The notes under the pieces are model-generated. The model saw only the letters and a list, made by a program, of their open reading frames with translations. It did no database searches and had not been told where the DNA came from. 64,000 bases of DNA, from the NCBI RefSeq assembly GCF_002237655.1, contig NZ_NOKT01000019.1, forward strand, positions 1-64,000, in the 5' to 3' direction. A program made the translations under genes and the position numbers. Position 1 is the first letter of the stretch, and each line of letters opens with the position of its first letter. Origin of the DNA: Streptomyces sp. XY006. Its GTDB lineage: Bacteria; Actinomycetota; Actinomycetes; Streptomycetales; Streptomycetaceae. Positions 37,923 through 48,351 of this stretch are shown here, piece after piece.

Positions 37923-38954
37923 TCATCTGCGCGGCTGGGCGTCCAGCACCTGCTGCAGCGCCTCGAACTCCTCGACGCACTTTCCGGATCCGAGCGCCAC
38001 GCTGTCCAGCGGGTCCTCGGCGATGTGGATCGGCATGCCGGTCTCCCGGCGCAGCCGCTCGTCCAGGCCCCGCAGCAGCGCTCCGCCGCCGGTCAGAACG
38101 ATTCCTCGGTCCATGATGTCGCCGGACAGCTCCGGCGGGCACTTGTCGAGGGTCGTCTTGACGGCGTCGACGATGGCGTTGACCGGTTCCTCGATCGCCT
38201 TGCGGACTTCGGCCGCGGAGATGACGACGGTCTTCGGCAGGCCGGAGACCAGGTCCCGGCCGCGGATTTCGGTGTGCTCGTCGGTGTCGAGGTCGTACGC
38301 CGAACCGATCGTGATCTTGATCTGTTCGGCCGTCCGCTCACCCAGCAGGAGCGAGTACTCCTTCTTGATGTGCTGGATGATCGCGTTGTCCAGTTCGTCA
38401 CCGGCGACACGGATGGACTGGGCGGTGACGATGCCGCCGAGGGAGATGACCGCGACCTCCGTCGTGCCGCCGCCGATGTCGACCACCATGTTGCCCGTGG
38501 CCTCGTGGACCGGCAGGCCGGAGCCGATGGCCGCGGCCATGGGCTCCTCGATGATGTGCACCTGGCGGGCGCCGGCCTGGGACGACGCCTCGATGACGGC
38601 ACGGCGCTCGACGCCCGTGATGCCCGAGGGCACACAGACGACGACCCGCGGACGAGCCAGATACCGCCGCTTGTGGATCTTCAGGATGAAGTAGCGGAGC
38701 ATCCGCTCGGTGATCTCGAAGTCGGCGATCACGCCGTCCTTCAGCGGACGAACGGCAACGATGTTGCCGGGCGTGCGCCCGATCATCTTCTTCGCTTCGG
38801 CGCCGACCGCGAGGATGCCACCGGTGTTGGTGTTGATCGCGACAACGGACGGCTCGTTGAGTACGATCCCGCGACCCCTGACGTACACCAGCGTGTTGGC
38901 GGTCCCGAGGTCGACAGCCATGTCACGGCCGATGAACGACATTGAGTTCCCCAT
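37923..38954 (-). CDS. mreB: Actin-like cytoskeletal protein MreB
   Basis: 343 aa from ATG 38954; a second ATG at 38942 (MSFIGRDMAVDLGTANT) has GGGGAA 5 nt upstream and may be the real start. Actin-fold motifs: phosphate 1 DLGTANT, connect 1, phosphate 2 VVDIGGGTTEVAV, and adenosine GIVLTGGGALLRGLDE. In Streptomyces MreB is dispensable for vegetative growth and directs spore-wall synthesis with the following mreCD genes. Its own transcription unit ends at the hairpin at 37873-37908. Confidence 0.97.
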   Translation of the reverse strand: MGNSMSFIGRDMAVDLGTANTLVYVRGRGIVLNEPSVVAINTNTGGILAVGAEAKKMIGRTPGNIVAVRPLKDGVIADFEITERMLRYFILKIHKRRYLARPRVVVCVPSGITGVERRAVIEASSQAGARQVHIIEEPMAAAIGSGLPVHEATGNMVVDIGGGTTEVAVISLGGIVTAQSIRVAGDELDNAIIQHIKKEYSLLLGERTAEQIKITIGSAYDLDTDEHTEIRGRDLVSGLPKTVVISAAEVRKAIEEPVNAIVDAVKTTLDKCPPELSGDIMDRGIVLTGGGALLRGLDERLRRETGMPIHIAEDPLDSVALGSGKCVEEFEALQQVLDAQPRR

Positions 38955-39167
38955 CAGGATTCGTCTGGCCTTCCCATGAGCTTTTGAGGGCTTTTCAGGT
39001 CGGCAAAGGTGGGTGCTGTGACGTGAAGGCTTCCATGGTAGACGCGCCTTCGCGAACACTGCGGGAGGGTCTCCGCCATTGTCAGCAGATGCTGTGCGGG
39101 TTCGCTTGTGGAGACGGGCGTTCGGGGGCGATCGTTCCCTCGTACGCCACGCATATGCCGCAAAGTC

Positions 39168-39185
39168 CGGGGGCCGACGCCCCCG
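39168..39185 (-). terminator. Hairpin after ndk
   Basis: CGGGGGC-CGAC-GCCCCCG, a 7-bp GC stem 33 bp downstream of the ndk stop. Confidence 0.5.
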
Positions 39186-39217
39186 AACCCGCCGTTTGTG
39201 CTGGTGGGGTGCCGAGC

Positions 39218-39631
39218 CTACGCCCGACCGGGGAAGAAGATCTTCACCTCGCGCTCGGCGGACTCCTCGGAGTCGGAGGCGTGGATCAGGTTCTCCCGGA
39301 CGATGACGCCGTAGTCGCCGCGGATGGAGCCGGGCGCCGCGGCGATCGGGTCGGTCGGGCCGGCGAGCGCTCGCACGCCCTCGATGACCCGCTCACCCTC
39401 GACGATCAGCGCCACGACCGGACCGGAGGCCATGAACGCCACCAGCGGCTCGTAGAAGGGCTTGCCCTTGTGCTCGCCGTAGTGCTGCTCCAGCGTGTCC
39501 TGGTCCAGGGTGCGCAGCTCCAGCGCGGTGATCGTCCAGCCCGCCTTGCGCTCGATGCGGCTGATGATCTCGCCGGTCAGGCCACGACGGACGGCGTCGG
39601 GCTTGAGGAGGACGAGGGTGCGCTGGGTCAC
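39218..39631 (-). CDS. ndk: Nucleoside diphosphate kinase
   Basis: 137 aa from GTG 39631, the usual length. It starts with TLVLLKPDAVRRGLTGEIISRIE, and has GATDP-like GPTDPIAAAPGSIRGDYG and the active-site histidine in ENLIHASDS (near residue 117). It transfers gamma-phosphate between nucleoside triphosphates through phosphohistidine. Cytoplasmic housekeeping enzyme; conserved between mreB and DUF4233/folC in Streptomyces. Confidence 0.98.
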   Translation of the reverse strand: MTQRTLVLLKPDAVRRGLTGEIISRIERKAGWTITALELRTLDQDTLEQHYGEHKGKPFYEPLVAFMASGPVVALIVEGERVIEGVRALAGPTDPIAAAPGSIRGDYGVIVRENLIHASDSEESAEREVKIFFPGRA

Positions 39632-39713
39632 GACGGGGCTCCTTATGCGTCAAGGCTGTGCGGTGAAGCGGTGATGCGGTGGGACGAGATTACCCGGCGT
39701 GTCGGGGCGCCTT

Positions 39714-40070
39714 TTACGCAGCGTCAGGTGTGGAGGAAGCGGCCTGGGCGGCGAATCTCGCCTTGGCCTCGTCCACCTTCCGTCCGTAGTGCACGGACGC
39801 CCACCACAGGGCCGCGAAGATCGCGCCGAGGAAGAACATGGTCGGCACGATGAAGCCGGACGCGATCAGCGCGATCTGCAGCGCCCAGCCGAGCGCGACC
39901 CCGCCGGGCCGCGTCACCAGGCCGCACAGCAGCACGCACAGGAACATCGCGATGCCGCTGACCGTCCACACGGTGCTCATGGACAGGTCGGGGTCCTTCA
40001 TGGCGACCAGCCCGGCGAAGCCGATGACGAAGAACTCGCCGATCAGCGTGGAAGAACAGAGCGTACGCAT
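39714..40070 (-). CDS. DUF4233 membrane protein
   Basis: 118 aa with four transmembrane helices (FVIGFAGLVAM, SGIAMFLCVLLCGLV, LGWALQIALIASGFIV, TMFFLGAIFAALWWASV). The GWALQIALIASGFIVP and WWASVHYGRKVDE segments are characteristic of actinobacterial DUF4233, which is nearly always just downstream of folC, here 6 bp away. Function unknown. Confidence 0.92.
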   Translation of the reverse strand: MRTLCSSTLIGEFFVIGFAGLVAMKDPDLSMSTVWTVSGIAMFLCVLLCGLVTRPGGVALGWALQIALIASGFIVPTMFFLGAIFAALWWASVHYGRKVDEAKARFAAQAASSTPDAA

Positions 40071-40076
40071 GGGTTC

Positions 40077-41600
40077 TCAGCCCTTCCCCAGGAGCAGTCG
40101 GGCCTCGCCGACGGTGATGACCGAACCGGTGACGAGCACACCGCCGCCCGCGAACTCGCCCTCCTCCTCGGCCAGCGTGATGGCGGCCTCCAGCGCGTCG
40201 GGCAGCCGCGGCTCGACCTGGACGCGCTCCTCGCCGAACACCTCGACGGCGATGCCGGCCAGCTCGTCGGCGTCCATCGCGCGGTGGCTGGAGTTCTGCG
40301 TGACGACGACCTCGGCGAACACCGGCTCGAAGGCCTCCAGCAGCTCCCGTACGTTCTTGTCGCCGCTCGCGCCGACCACGCCGATGAGGCGGCTGAACTG
40401 GAACGCCTCCCCGATCGCCTCGGCCGCGGCCCGGGCGCCCGCCGGGTTGTGGGCGGCGTCCAGGACGACCGTCGGGGAGCGCCGCACGACCTCCAGGCGG
40501 CCGGGCGAGGCCACGGCGGCGAACGCCTTGCGGACCGTGTCCAGGTCCAGCGGGTCGGGCCGCTGCGCGCCGACGCCGAAGAACGCCTCGACGGCGGCGA
40601 GCGCCACGGCCGCGTTGTGCGCCTGGTGCGCGCCGTGCAGCGGCAGGTACACCTCCCGGTACTCGCCGCCCAGCCCGCGCAGCGTCAGCAGCTGCCCGCC
40701 GACGGCCACCTGCCGGTCCACGACACCGAACTCCAGCCCTTCCCGGGCCACCGTCGCGTCCACCTCGACGGCCTTCTTCAGCAGCACCTGCGCGGCCTCG
40801 ACCGGCTGCTGCGCCAGGATGACGGTGGCGCCCTGCTTGACGATGCCGGCCTTCTCCGTGGCGATCTCGGCGTGCGTGGTGCCGAGGCGGTCGGTGTGGT
40901 CGAGGTCGATGGGGGTGACGACGGCGACGTCACCGTCGATCACGTTCGTGGCGTCCCAGGAGCCGCCCATGCCGACCTCGACGACGGCGACGTCCGCGGG
41001 GGCGTCGGCGAACGCCGCGTACGCCATGGCCGTGAGCACCTCGAAGAAGGACAGGCGGTAGTCCTGCGAGGCGTCGACCATCTCCACGTACGGCTTGATG
41101 TCCCGGTACGTCTCGATGAACCGCTCGGCGGAGATGGGGGCGCCGTCCAGGCTGATGCGCTCGGTGATCGACTGCACGTGCGGCGAGGTGTAGCGGCCGG
41201 TGCGCAGCTCGAAGGCGCCCAGCAGGGCCTCGATCATGCGGGCCGTGGACGTCTTGCCGTTGGTGCCCGTGATGTGGATCGACGGGTACGACCGCTGCGG
41301 CTCGCCCAGGACGTCCATCAGGGCGGCGATCCGGCTGACCGACGGCTCCAGCTTCGTCTCGCCCCAGCGGGTGGCGAGCTCCGCCTCGACCTCGCGCAGG
41401 GCCTTGTCGACCTCGGGGTCGGCGGGCCGGGCCGGGATGTCGGCCTCCGGGGGGCCGCCCTGGGTGCGCAGGGTTCGGCTGCCGGCCTCGATGACCGCGA
41501 GATCGGGGTCGCGGGTGGTCTCCTCCGCGATGATCTCGTCGAAGGCGGTGCGGGGGTCGGGCTGGTCGTCGGCGTCGTGGTCTGGAGGGAGCTCGCTCAC
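40077..41600 (-). CDS. folC: Bifunctional folylpolyglutamate / dihydrofolate synthase
   Basis: 507 aa; actinobacterial form with an acidic N-terminal extension of ~75 residues. P-loop ITGTNGKTSTARM (~135), omega-loop region YTSPHVQSITERI, VVEVGMGGSWDATNVID, and VVLDAAHNPAGA in the C-terminal glutamate-binding domain. It adds glutamate to folates and dihydropteroate. Overlapped by nothing; 177 bp from valS, with the valS terminator and a dispersed repeat in between. Confidence 0.95.
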   Translation of the reverse strand: MSELPPDHDADDQPDPRTAFDEIIAEETTRDPDLAVIEAGSRTLRTQGGPPEADIPARPADPEVDKALREVEAELATRWGETKLEPSVSRIAALMDVLGEPQRSYPSIHITGTNGKTSTARMIEALLGAFELRTGRYTSPHVQSITERISLDGAPISAERFIETYRDIKPYVEMVDASQDYRLSFFEVLTAMAYAAFADAPADVAVVEVGMGGSWDATNVIDGDVAVVTPIDLDHTDRLGTTHAEIATEKAGIVKQGATVILAQQPVEAAQVLLKKAVEVDATVAREGLEFGVVDRQVAVGGQLLTLRGLGGEYREVYLPLHGAHQAHNAAVALAAVEAFFGVGAQRPDPLDLDTVRKAFAAVASPGRLEVVRRSPTVVLDAAHNPAGARAAAEAIGEAFQFSRLIGVVGASGDKNVRELLEAFEPVFAEVVVTQNSSHRAMDADELAGIAVEVFGEERVQVEPRLPDALEAAITLAEEEGEFAGGGVLVTGSVITVGEARLLLGKG

Positions 41601-41660
41601 GGGGCCAGTCTACGGAGCGGCGGTGACATCGGTCGGGGGTGGTTTGTGTCGTCGTGTGTG

Positions 41661-41717
41661 TGCGGGTTCGTGGTGGCTTGTCGCGCAGTTCCCCGCGTCC
41701 CTGAAGTACGTACCCCT
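41661..41717. repeat. Streptomyces dispersed intergenic repeat, copy 1
   Basis: Contains GTCGCGCAGTTCCCCGCG within ~57 bp that aligns with 49191-49247. It lies 8 bp beyond the valS terminator hairpin, between valS and folC. Confidence 0.65.
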
Positions 41718-41724
41718 AAGCCAC

Positions 41725-41764
41725 GTGAGAGGCCCCGGGACCGATGGCTCCCGGGGCCTCTCAC
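41725..41764 (-). terminator. Terminator after valS
   Basis: 16-bp perfect stem GTGAGAGGCCCCGGGA / TCCCGGGGCCTCTCAC with an 8-nt loop, 13 bp downstream of the valS stop. Confidence 0.9.
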
Positions 41765-41777
41765 GCCGTACGCACCC

Positions 41778-44402
41778 TTACGCCTGCGGCAGGCGCTCCA
41801 GCTGGGACTGGATGCGGGCGATGTCCTCCTCCGCCTTGGCGAGGCGGGTGCGGATCTTGTCGACGACGTGGTCGGGGGCCTTCGCCAGGAACGCCTCGTT
41901 GCCGAGCTTGGCGTTCGCCTGGGCCTTCTCCTTCTCGGCCGCGGCGAGGTCCTTCGCCAGGCGCTTGCGCTCTGCGGCGACGTCGATCGTGCCGGACAGG
42001 TCGAGGGCGACCTCGGCACCGGCGACCGGGAGGGTCGCCGTCGCCGTGAAGGACTCGCCCTCCGGCTGCAGGCGCAGCAGCTGGCGGATGGCGGCCTCGT
42101 GGGGCGCAAACGGCGTGCCGTCCAGGGTGAGGCGGGCCGGGACGCGCTGGCCCGGCTGCAGGCCCTGGTCGGCGCGGAAGCGGCGGACCTCGGTGATGAC
42201 CGACTGGAGGGACTCGATCTCACGCTCGGCGTCGGCGTCCCGGAAACCGCTGTCGCTCGGCCAGTCGGCGATGACGACCGACTCGCCGCCGGTGAGCGTG
42301 GTCCACAGGGTCTCGGTGACGAAGGGGACCACCGGGTGCAGCAGCCTCAGCGTGACGTCGAGGACCTCGCCGAGGACGCGCTTGGAGACCTCGGCCGCCT
42401 CGCCGCCCGCCTGGAACGTCGTCTTGGAGAGCTCGACGTACCAGTCGAAGACCTCGTCCCACGCGAAGTGGAACAGCGAGTCCGACAGTTTCGCGAACTG
42501 GAAGTCGTCGTAGTACGCGTCGACTTCGGCCACGACCGAGTTCAGGCGGGACAGGATCCAGCGGTCCGTCGACGACAGCTTCTCCGCCTCCGGCAGCGGG
42601 CCGTCCACCGTCGCGCCGTTCATCAGCGCGAAGCGCGTGGCGTTCCAGATCTTGTTGGCGAAGTTGCGCGAGCCCTGGACCCAGTCCTCGCCGATCGGGA
42701 CGTCGACGCCCGGGTTGGCGCCGCGGGCGAGGGTGAAGCGCAGGGCGTCGGAGCCGTACTTGTCCATCCAGTCCAGCGGGTTGACCGCGTTGCCGAAGGA
42801 CTTCGACATCTTCTTGCCGAACTGGTCGCGGACCATGCCGTGCAGGGCGATGGTGTGGAACGGCGGGGTGCCGTCCATGGCGTACAGGCCGAACATCATC
42901 ATCCGGGCGACCCAGAAGAAGAGGATGTCGTAGCCGGTGACCAGGACGGAGTTCGGGTAGAACTTCGCGAGCGACTCGGTCTGCTCGGGCCAGCCGAGCG
43001 TGGAGAACGGCCACAGGCCCGAGGAGAACCAGGTGTCGAGGACGTCGGTGTCCTGACGCCAGCCCTCGCCGCTCGGCGGCTCCTCGTCGGGGCCGACGCA
43101 GACGACCTCGCCGTCGGGGCCGTACCAGACCGGGATGCGATGGCCCCACCACAGCTGGCGCGAGATGCACCAGTCGTGGAGGTTGTCGACCCAGTCGAAG
43201 TAGCGCTTCTCCATCTCCTGCGGGTGGATCTTGACGCGGCCGTCGCGGACGGCGTCACCGGCCGCCTTGGCCAGCGGGCCGACCTTGACCCACCACTGCA
43301 TGGACAGGCGCGGCTCGATGGTGGTCTTGCAGCGCGAGCAGTGGCCGACGGAGTGGACGTAGGGCCGCTTCTCGGCGACGATCCGGCCCTCGGCGCGCAG
43401 CGCGGCGACGATCGCGGAGCGGGCCTCCAGCCGGTCCAGGCCCTGGAAGGGGCCGTGGGCGGTGATGACCGCGTGCTCGTCCATGATCGTGATGGCCGGC
43501 AGGCCGTGGCGCTGGCCGATCTCGAAGTCGTTCGGGTCGTGCGCCGGGGTGACCTTGACGGCACCCGTGCCGAACTCGGGGTCGACGTGCTCGTCGGCGA
43601 CGACCGGGATGGAGCGGTCGGTCAGCGGCAGCTTGATGAGCTTGCCGACCAGGTGCTTGTAGCGGTCGTCCTCGGGGTGGACGGCGACGGCCGTGTCACC
43701 GAGCATCGTCTCGGCGCGGGTGGTGGCGACGACGATGGTGTCGTCCCCGTCGCCGTACTTCATGGAGACGAGCTCGCCGTCGTCGTCCTGGTACTCGACC
43801 TCGATGTCCGAGATCGCGGTCAGACAGCGCGGGCACCAGTTGATGATGCGCTCGGCGCGGTAGATGAGCTCGTCGTCGTAGAGGCGCTTGAAGATGGTCT
43901 GGACGGCCTGGGACAGGCCCTCGTCCATCGTGAAGCGCTCGCGCGACCAGGCGACGCCGTCGCCCAACCGCCGCATCTGGCCGCTGATCTGGCCGCCGGA
44001 CTCGCCCTTCCACTGCCAGACCCGCTCGACGAAGGCCTCCCGGCCCAGGTCGTGGCGGGACTTGCCCTCCTTGCCGAGTTCGCGCTCGACGACGTTCTGC
44101 GTGGCGATGCCGGCGTGGTCCATGCCCGGCTGCCACAGCGTCTCGTAGCCCTGCATCCGCTTACGGCGGGTCAGGGCGTCGATGAGCGTGTGCTCGAAGG
44201 CGTGCCCGAGGTGCAGGCTGCCCGTGACGTTCGGCGGCGGGATGACGATGGTGTACGGCGGCTTGTCGCTCTTGGCGTCCGCCTCGAAGTAACCCCGCTC
44301 CACCCAGCGCTCGTACAGCGGCCCCTCTACGTCGGCCGGCGCGTACTGGGTCGGCAGGTCGGTGCTGGGCGCTGGTGGCTGCTGCTGAGCGTTCTCGGTC
44401 AC
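41778..44402 (-). CDS. valS: Valyl-tRNA synthetase
   Basis: 874 aa from GTG 44402 (MTENAQQQ...). Class I motifs: PPPNVTGSLHLGHA (HIGH) near residue 55 and GKKMSKSFGN (KMSKS) near 535. CP1 editing domain ~200-420 (TTRAETMLGDTAVAVHP). Zinc-like pair CSRCKTT in the editing insert. Anticodon-binding domain ~610-760 and the ValRS-specific C-terminal coiled coil ~810-874 (AAEKEKAQANAKLGNEAFLA). The frame is open upstream, but those codons lie in the promoter of the divergent gene at 44541. No T-box was recognised in the short leader. Confidence 0.97.
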   Translation of the reverse strand: MTENAQQQPPAPSTDLPTQYAPADVEGPLYERWVERGYFEADAKSDKPPYTIVIPPPNVTGSLHLGHAFEHTLIDALTRRKRMQGYETLWQPGMDHAGIATQNVVERELGKEGKSRHDLGREAFVERVWQWKGESGGQISGQMRRLGDGVAWSRERFTMDEGLSQAVQTIFKRLYDDELIYRAERIINWCPRCLTAISDIEVEYQDDDGELVSMKYGDGDDTIVVATTRAETMLGDTAVAVHPEDDRYKHLVGKLIKLPLTDRSIPVVADEHVDPEFGTGAVKVTPAHDPNDFEIGQRHGLPAITIMDEHAVITAHGPFQGLDRLEARSAIVAALRAEGRIVAEKRPYVHSVGHCSRCKTTIEPRLSMQWWVKVGPLAKAAGDAVRDGRVKIHPQEMEKRYFDWVDNLHDWCISRQLWWGHRIPVWYGPDGEVVCVGPDEEPPSGEGWRQDTDVLDTWFSSGLWPFSTLGWPEQTESLAKFYPNSVLVTGYDILFFWVARMMMFGLYAMDGTPPFHTIALHGMVRDQFGKKMSKSFGNAVNPLDWMDKYGSDALRFTLARGANPGVDVPIGEDWVQGSRNFANKIWNATRFALMNGATVDGPLPEAEKLSSTDRWILSRLNSVVAEVDAYYDDFQFAKLSDSLFHFAWDEVFDWYVELSKTTFQAGGEAAEVSKRVLGEVLDVTLRLLHPVVPFVTETLWTTLTGGESVVIADWPSDSGFRDADAEREIESLQSVITEVRRFRADQGLQPGQRVPARLTLDGTPFAPHEAAIRQLLRLQPEGESFTATATLPVAGAEVALDLSGTIDVAAERKRLAKDLAAAEKEKAQANAKLGNEAFLAKAPDHVVDKIRTRLAKAEEDIARIQSQLERLPQA

Positions 44403-44540
44403 GGGGGTCAGTTTAGAGGTGTCACGACCCCGTCCCGAAACGCGTTTGTCTTGTAACGGTGCGGGCCCCGCTGCCATGCACACGGCGGGTCTGCGCCAGG
44501 ATGTCGGAAACACGTAAGCATCTGGAGGGGAACCCAGAAC

Positions 44541-45503
44541 ATGAGCTACAACCAGCCGGGCCCGTACGGCGGGCAGCCCCAGCAGCCCGGACCGTACGGC
44601 CAGCCGGGTCCGTACGGCCAGCAGCCGCAGGCGCCCCAGCCCGGCTACGGCTACCCCCAGCAGGCCCCTCCGCCCCAGCCCGGCTACGGCTACCCGCAGC
44701 AGCCCCCGCAGGGCGTCCCGCCCCAGCAGGCCCCTTACGGCCAGCAGCCCCCGTACGGCCAGCAGCCGCCCTACGGCCAGGCCCCCTACGGCGTGCCCCA
44801 GCCCCCGGCCCCGGGCGGCGGCAAGAAGAAGACGGGCATCGTCATCGGCGCGGTCGCCGTGGTCGCGGCGATCGGCGTGGGCGCGTACTTCGTACTCGGC
44901 GGTGGCGGCGGCGCGGGCGCCGTGGAGGACGACGGCCCCCACAAGCTGGCGACCCCGGCGAAGGTGCTGAGCGAGTACAACCGCGTCACGAAGGACGGGG
45001 CGTCCGCCGGCGATGACTCCACCAAGGAACTGGAGAAAAGCGGCGTCAAGAACGGCACGTCGGTGCTGGGCTCCTACTCGACGGTGGACCCGACCAAGTA
45101 CGACCCCTCGGACCCGTCCTCGGCCGCAACGCTGGCGACGGCCAAGAGCGTGCAGTTCTTCGGTGTCTACGGAGAGGTCGCCGACCCTGAGGCGTCCCTG
45201 GACACCTTCTTCGCCAACTTCAAGAAGTCGGCCGAGGAGGACTCCTCCAGCAGCAGCGGCGCCAAGACCGAGCTGATCGGCGAGCCCGAGGAAGCCGACC
45301 TGGACGGCGCGGTCATGAAGTGCCAGGCACTGAAGGGGCAGAACGTGATGACCAAGAAGGAGCAGACCAACTGGTTCTGCGCCTGGGCCGATTACAGCAC
45401 CATTGCCGTCGTCTCCTCGGGTGATGCCACGAAGGAGACCACTAAGGACGCCGCCATTGACGTCACAACCAAGCTGCGCCCGGAGATCCGCGTCAAGGCC
45501 TGA
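44541..45503 (+). CDS. Membrane-anchored protein with Pro/Gly/Gln/Tyr-rich head
   Basis: 320 aa from ATG 44541 (GGAGGGGAA upstream). Residues 1-93 are a disordered cytoplasmic head of repeated PGPYGQ / GYGYPQQ / PPYGQQ units. One transmembrane helix, KTGIVIGAVAVVAAIGVGAYFVL (97-119), then an extracytoplasmic domain ~125-320 with two cysteines (KCQALKGQ, WFCAWADYST) likely disulfide-linked. This type-II architecture is common in Streptomyces, with no known function. The short repeats make the head prone to length variation. Confidence 0.85.
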   Translation: MSYNQPGPYGGQPQQPGPYGQPGPYGQQPQAPQPGYGYPQQAPPPQPGYGYPQQPPQGVPPQQAPYGQQPPYGQQPPYGQAPYGVPQPPAPGGGKKKTGIVIGAVAVVAAIGVGAYFVLGGGGGAGAVEDDGPHKLATPAKVLSEYNRVTKDGASAGDDSTKELEKSGVKNGTSVLGSYSTVDPTKYDPSDPSSAATLATAKSVQFFGVYGEVADPEASLDTFFANFKKSAEEDSSSSSGAKTELIGEPEEADLDGAVMKCQALKGQNVMTKKEQTNWFCAWADYSTIAVVSSGDATKETTKDAAIDVTTKLRPEIRVKA

Positions 45504-45537
45504 CGAGGCTCGTTCAGGTACGAGCGCTACGACTTGT

Positions 45538-45571
45538 ACGGGGAGCCCGACCAGCCGGTTGAGCTCCCCGT
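45538..45571. terminator. Hairpin between two convergent genes
   Basis: 9-bp perfect stem ACGGGGAGC / GCTCCCCGT with a 16-nt loop. It lies 35 bp after the membrane protein stop and 34 bp from the stop of the convergent secreted protein gene, so it may serve both. Confidence 0.6.
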
Positions 45572-45604
45572 CAGCGGCCTTACGGACGCTTGCGAGTCGA
45601 TGAC

Positions 45605-45889
45605 TCAGGCTCGCTTACAGGCATCAATGGCGTGCTGGTCCTTGACCCCCGCCACGCGCAGACCATGAGTGCAGTCGAAGTCCGGCACGACGCCCAGGGG
45701 CGTGTGCAGCGCCGGGTTTGCACATGCGGACTTGACCTTGGGCCCGACGAGGTACCCCTTGTTTGCGAGGTACTTCGTGCAGGCGCCCTGGTCGGCGCTG
45801 GCCGGGGTAGCGCTGATCAGCGGAAGGACTCCCGCCGCAGCAACGACGCTTGCCACCGACAGGAGCCTCTTCGTCCTCTGCAGTTTCAT
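45605..45889 (-). CDS. Small secreted protein with four cysteines
   Basis: 94 aa from ATG 45889, with GAGGGGGAA upstream; longer in-frame starts would spoil the signal peptide. Sec signal KLQRTKRLLSVASVVAAAGV with cleavage expected after ATPASA. The mature ~60 residues carry four cysteines (ACTKYL, SACANP, FDCTHG, DACKR), enough for two disulfides. No family recognised. Codons are less GC-biased than the neighbours, and it sits alone between the membrane protein and clpX. Confidence 0.75.
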   Translation of the reverse strand: MKLQRTKRLLSVASVVAAAGVLPLISATPASADQGACTKYLANKGYLVGPKVKSACANPALHTPLGVVPDFDCTHGLRVAGVKDQHAIDACKRA

Positions 45890-46066
45890 ACCGACTTCCC
45901 CCTCGTATCGAACGAACATTCGGTGCGGTCGGGCCCAGTTGATCACGCACCTGTCGCCGCTCTCAAGAGTTGCCGTGAGCATGGCGCGATTCTTGCGTCT
46001 GCGTGCAAAGAAGAGACGTCCGGCACACCCCGTGTACCGGACGCCTCTCAGACAACTGGTCGACAG

Positions 46067-47353
<1,287 letters not shown>

Positions 47354-47382
47354 GGTGTGCTTCCCCTTCGCCTGGGAGACTC

Positions 47383-47400
47383 CTGGACGTCGACGTCCAG
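47383..47400. promoter_or_regulatory. 18-bp palindrome in the clpX leader
   Basis: CTGGACGTCGACGTCCAG, perfectly self-complementary, 30 bp upstream of the clpX GTG. Either an operator or a short leader hairpin; its function is not known. Confidence 0.35.
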
Positions 47401-47459
47401 CGGACTCCTGGTGCTGCCTTATGTCCGACGGTACCTTGCCGGGCCCCCCGTTCGGGCCC

Positions 47460-47509
47460 CCCTTGGCGCGGTTCGCTTTGACGTGAACCGGGCCAAACCG
47501 TGCCAAGGG
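47460..47509 (-). terminator. Hairpin between clpP2 and clpX
   Basis: 14-bp arms CCCTTGGCGCGGTT / AACCGTGCCAAGGG with a single G-T type mismatch and a 22-nt loop, 26 bp after the clpP2 stop. A terminator or attenuating hairpin. Confidence 0.6.
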
Positions 47510-47534
47510 GCGGCAGACGTTACAGCCTCGCGCC

Positions 47535-48242
47535 TCAGCGCAGGCTCGAGTTGTCCATCTTCCGGGTGGTGATGATCTGGTCGATCAGCCCGTAGTTCAG
47601 CGCGTCCTCGGCCGTGAGGATCTTGTCGCGCTCGATGTCCTCGCGGATCTTGTCGATCGCCTGGGTGGAGTGCTTGGCCAGCATCTCCTCCAGCTGCGTG
47701 CGCATCCGGAGGATCTCGTTCGCGGCGATCTCCAGGTCGGACACCTGGCCGCGGCCCGTCTCGCTGTAGGGCTGGTGGATCAGCACGCGCGCGTTCGGCA
47801 GGGCCATGCGCTTGCCCGGCGTGCCGGCGGCCAGCAGGACGGCCGCGGCGGAGGCCGCCTGGCCCATGCAGACCGTCTGGATGTCCGGCTTGACGTACTG
47901 CATCGTGTCGTAGATCGCCGTGAGCGCCGTGAAGGAGCCGCCGGGGCTGTTGATGTAGACCGAGATGTCCCGGTCGGGGTCCATCGACTCCAGGCACAGC
48001 AGCTGCGCCATGACGTCGTTGGCGGAGGCGTCGTCGATCTGGACGCCGAGGAAGATCACGCGCTCCTCGAAGAGCTTCGCGTACGGGTCGTACTCGCGAA
48101 TGCCCTGGGAGGTGCGCTCGACGAAGCGCGGGATGACGTAGCGGGACTCGGCCTGCGGGCCGGTGTAGCGGCCCTGCGAGCCGCTCATGTCCTGCACGGC
48201 CTGCATACGGTCGTAGATCCCGCTGCCGGGGAATGCGTTCAC
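47535..48242 (-). CDS. clpP2: ATP-dependent Clp protease proteolytic subunit 2
   Basis: 235 aa. Catalytic Ser131 (MGQAASAAAVLL) and His156 (VLIHQPYS), with the third residue in the RDKILTAEDALNYGLID region. N-terminal propeptide-like extension ~1-40. Streptomyces ClpP1 and ClpP2 form a hetero-tetradecamer served by ClpX and ClpC. It follows clpP1 after 109 bp, which contains a CCGGGCCC/GGGCCCGG hairpin, and lies on the same transcript by context. Confidence 0.95.
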   Translation of the reverse strand: MNAFPGSGIYDRMQAVQDMSGSQGRYTGPQAESRYVIPRFVERTSQGIREYDPYAKLFEERVIFLGVQIDDASANDVMAQLLCLESMDPDRDISVYINSPGGSFTALTAIYDTMQYVKPDIQTVCMGQAASAAAVLLAAGTPGKRMALPNARVLIHQPYSETGRGQVSDLEIAANEILRMRTQLEEMLAKHSTQAIDKIREDIERDKILTAEDALNYGLIDQIITTRKMDNSSLR

Positions 48243-48351
48243 GGTGTCTCCTGAAAGGGGCTGAGGCGGTCGGCTGGGGCTGCTGGGGCGCCCCGGGCCC
48301 TCCGGGGCCCGGGCGGGGTCCTACGGGGCTCGTGGAGCCGCGTGGGACCTG

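Noticed and set aside
39699..44456. A 1585-codon open frame on the plus strand
   Set aside because: It is antisense to ndk/DUF4233/folC/valS, which have clear family motifs; long antisense frames are normal in high-GC DNA.
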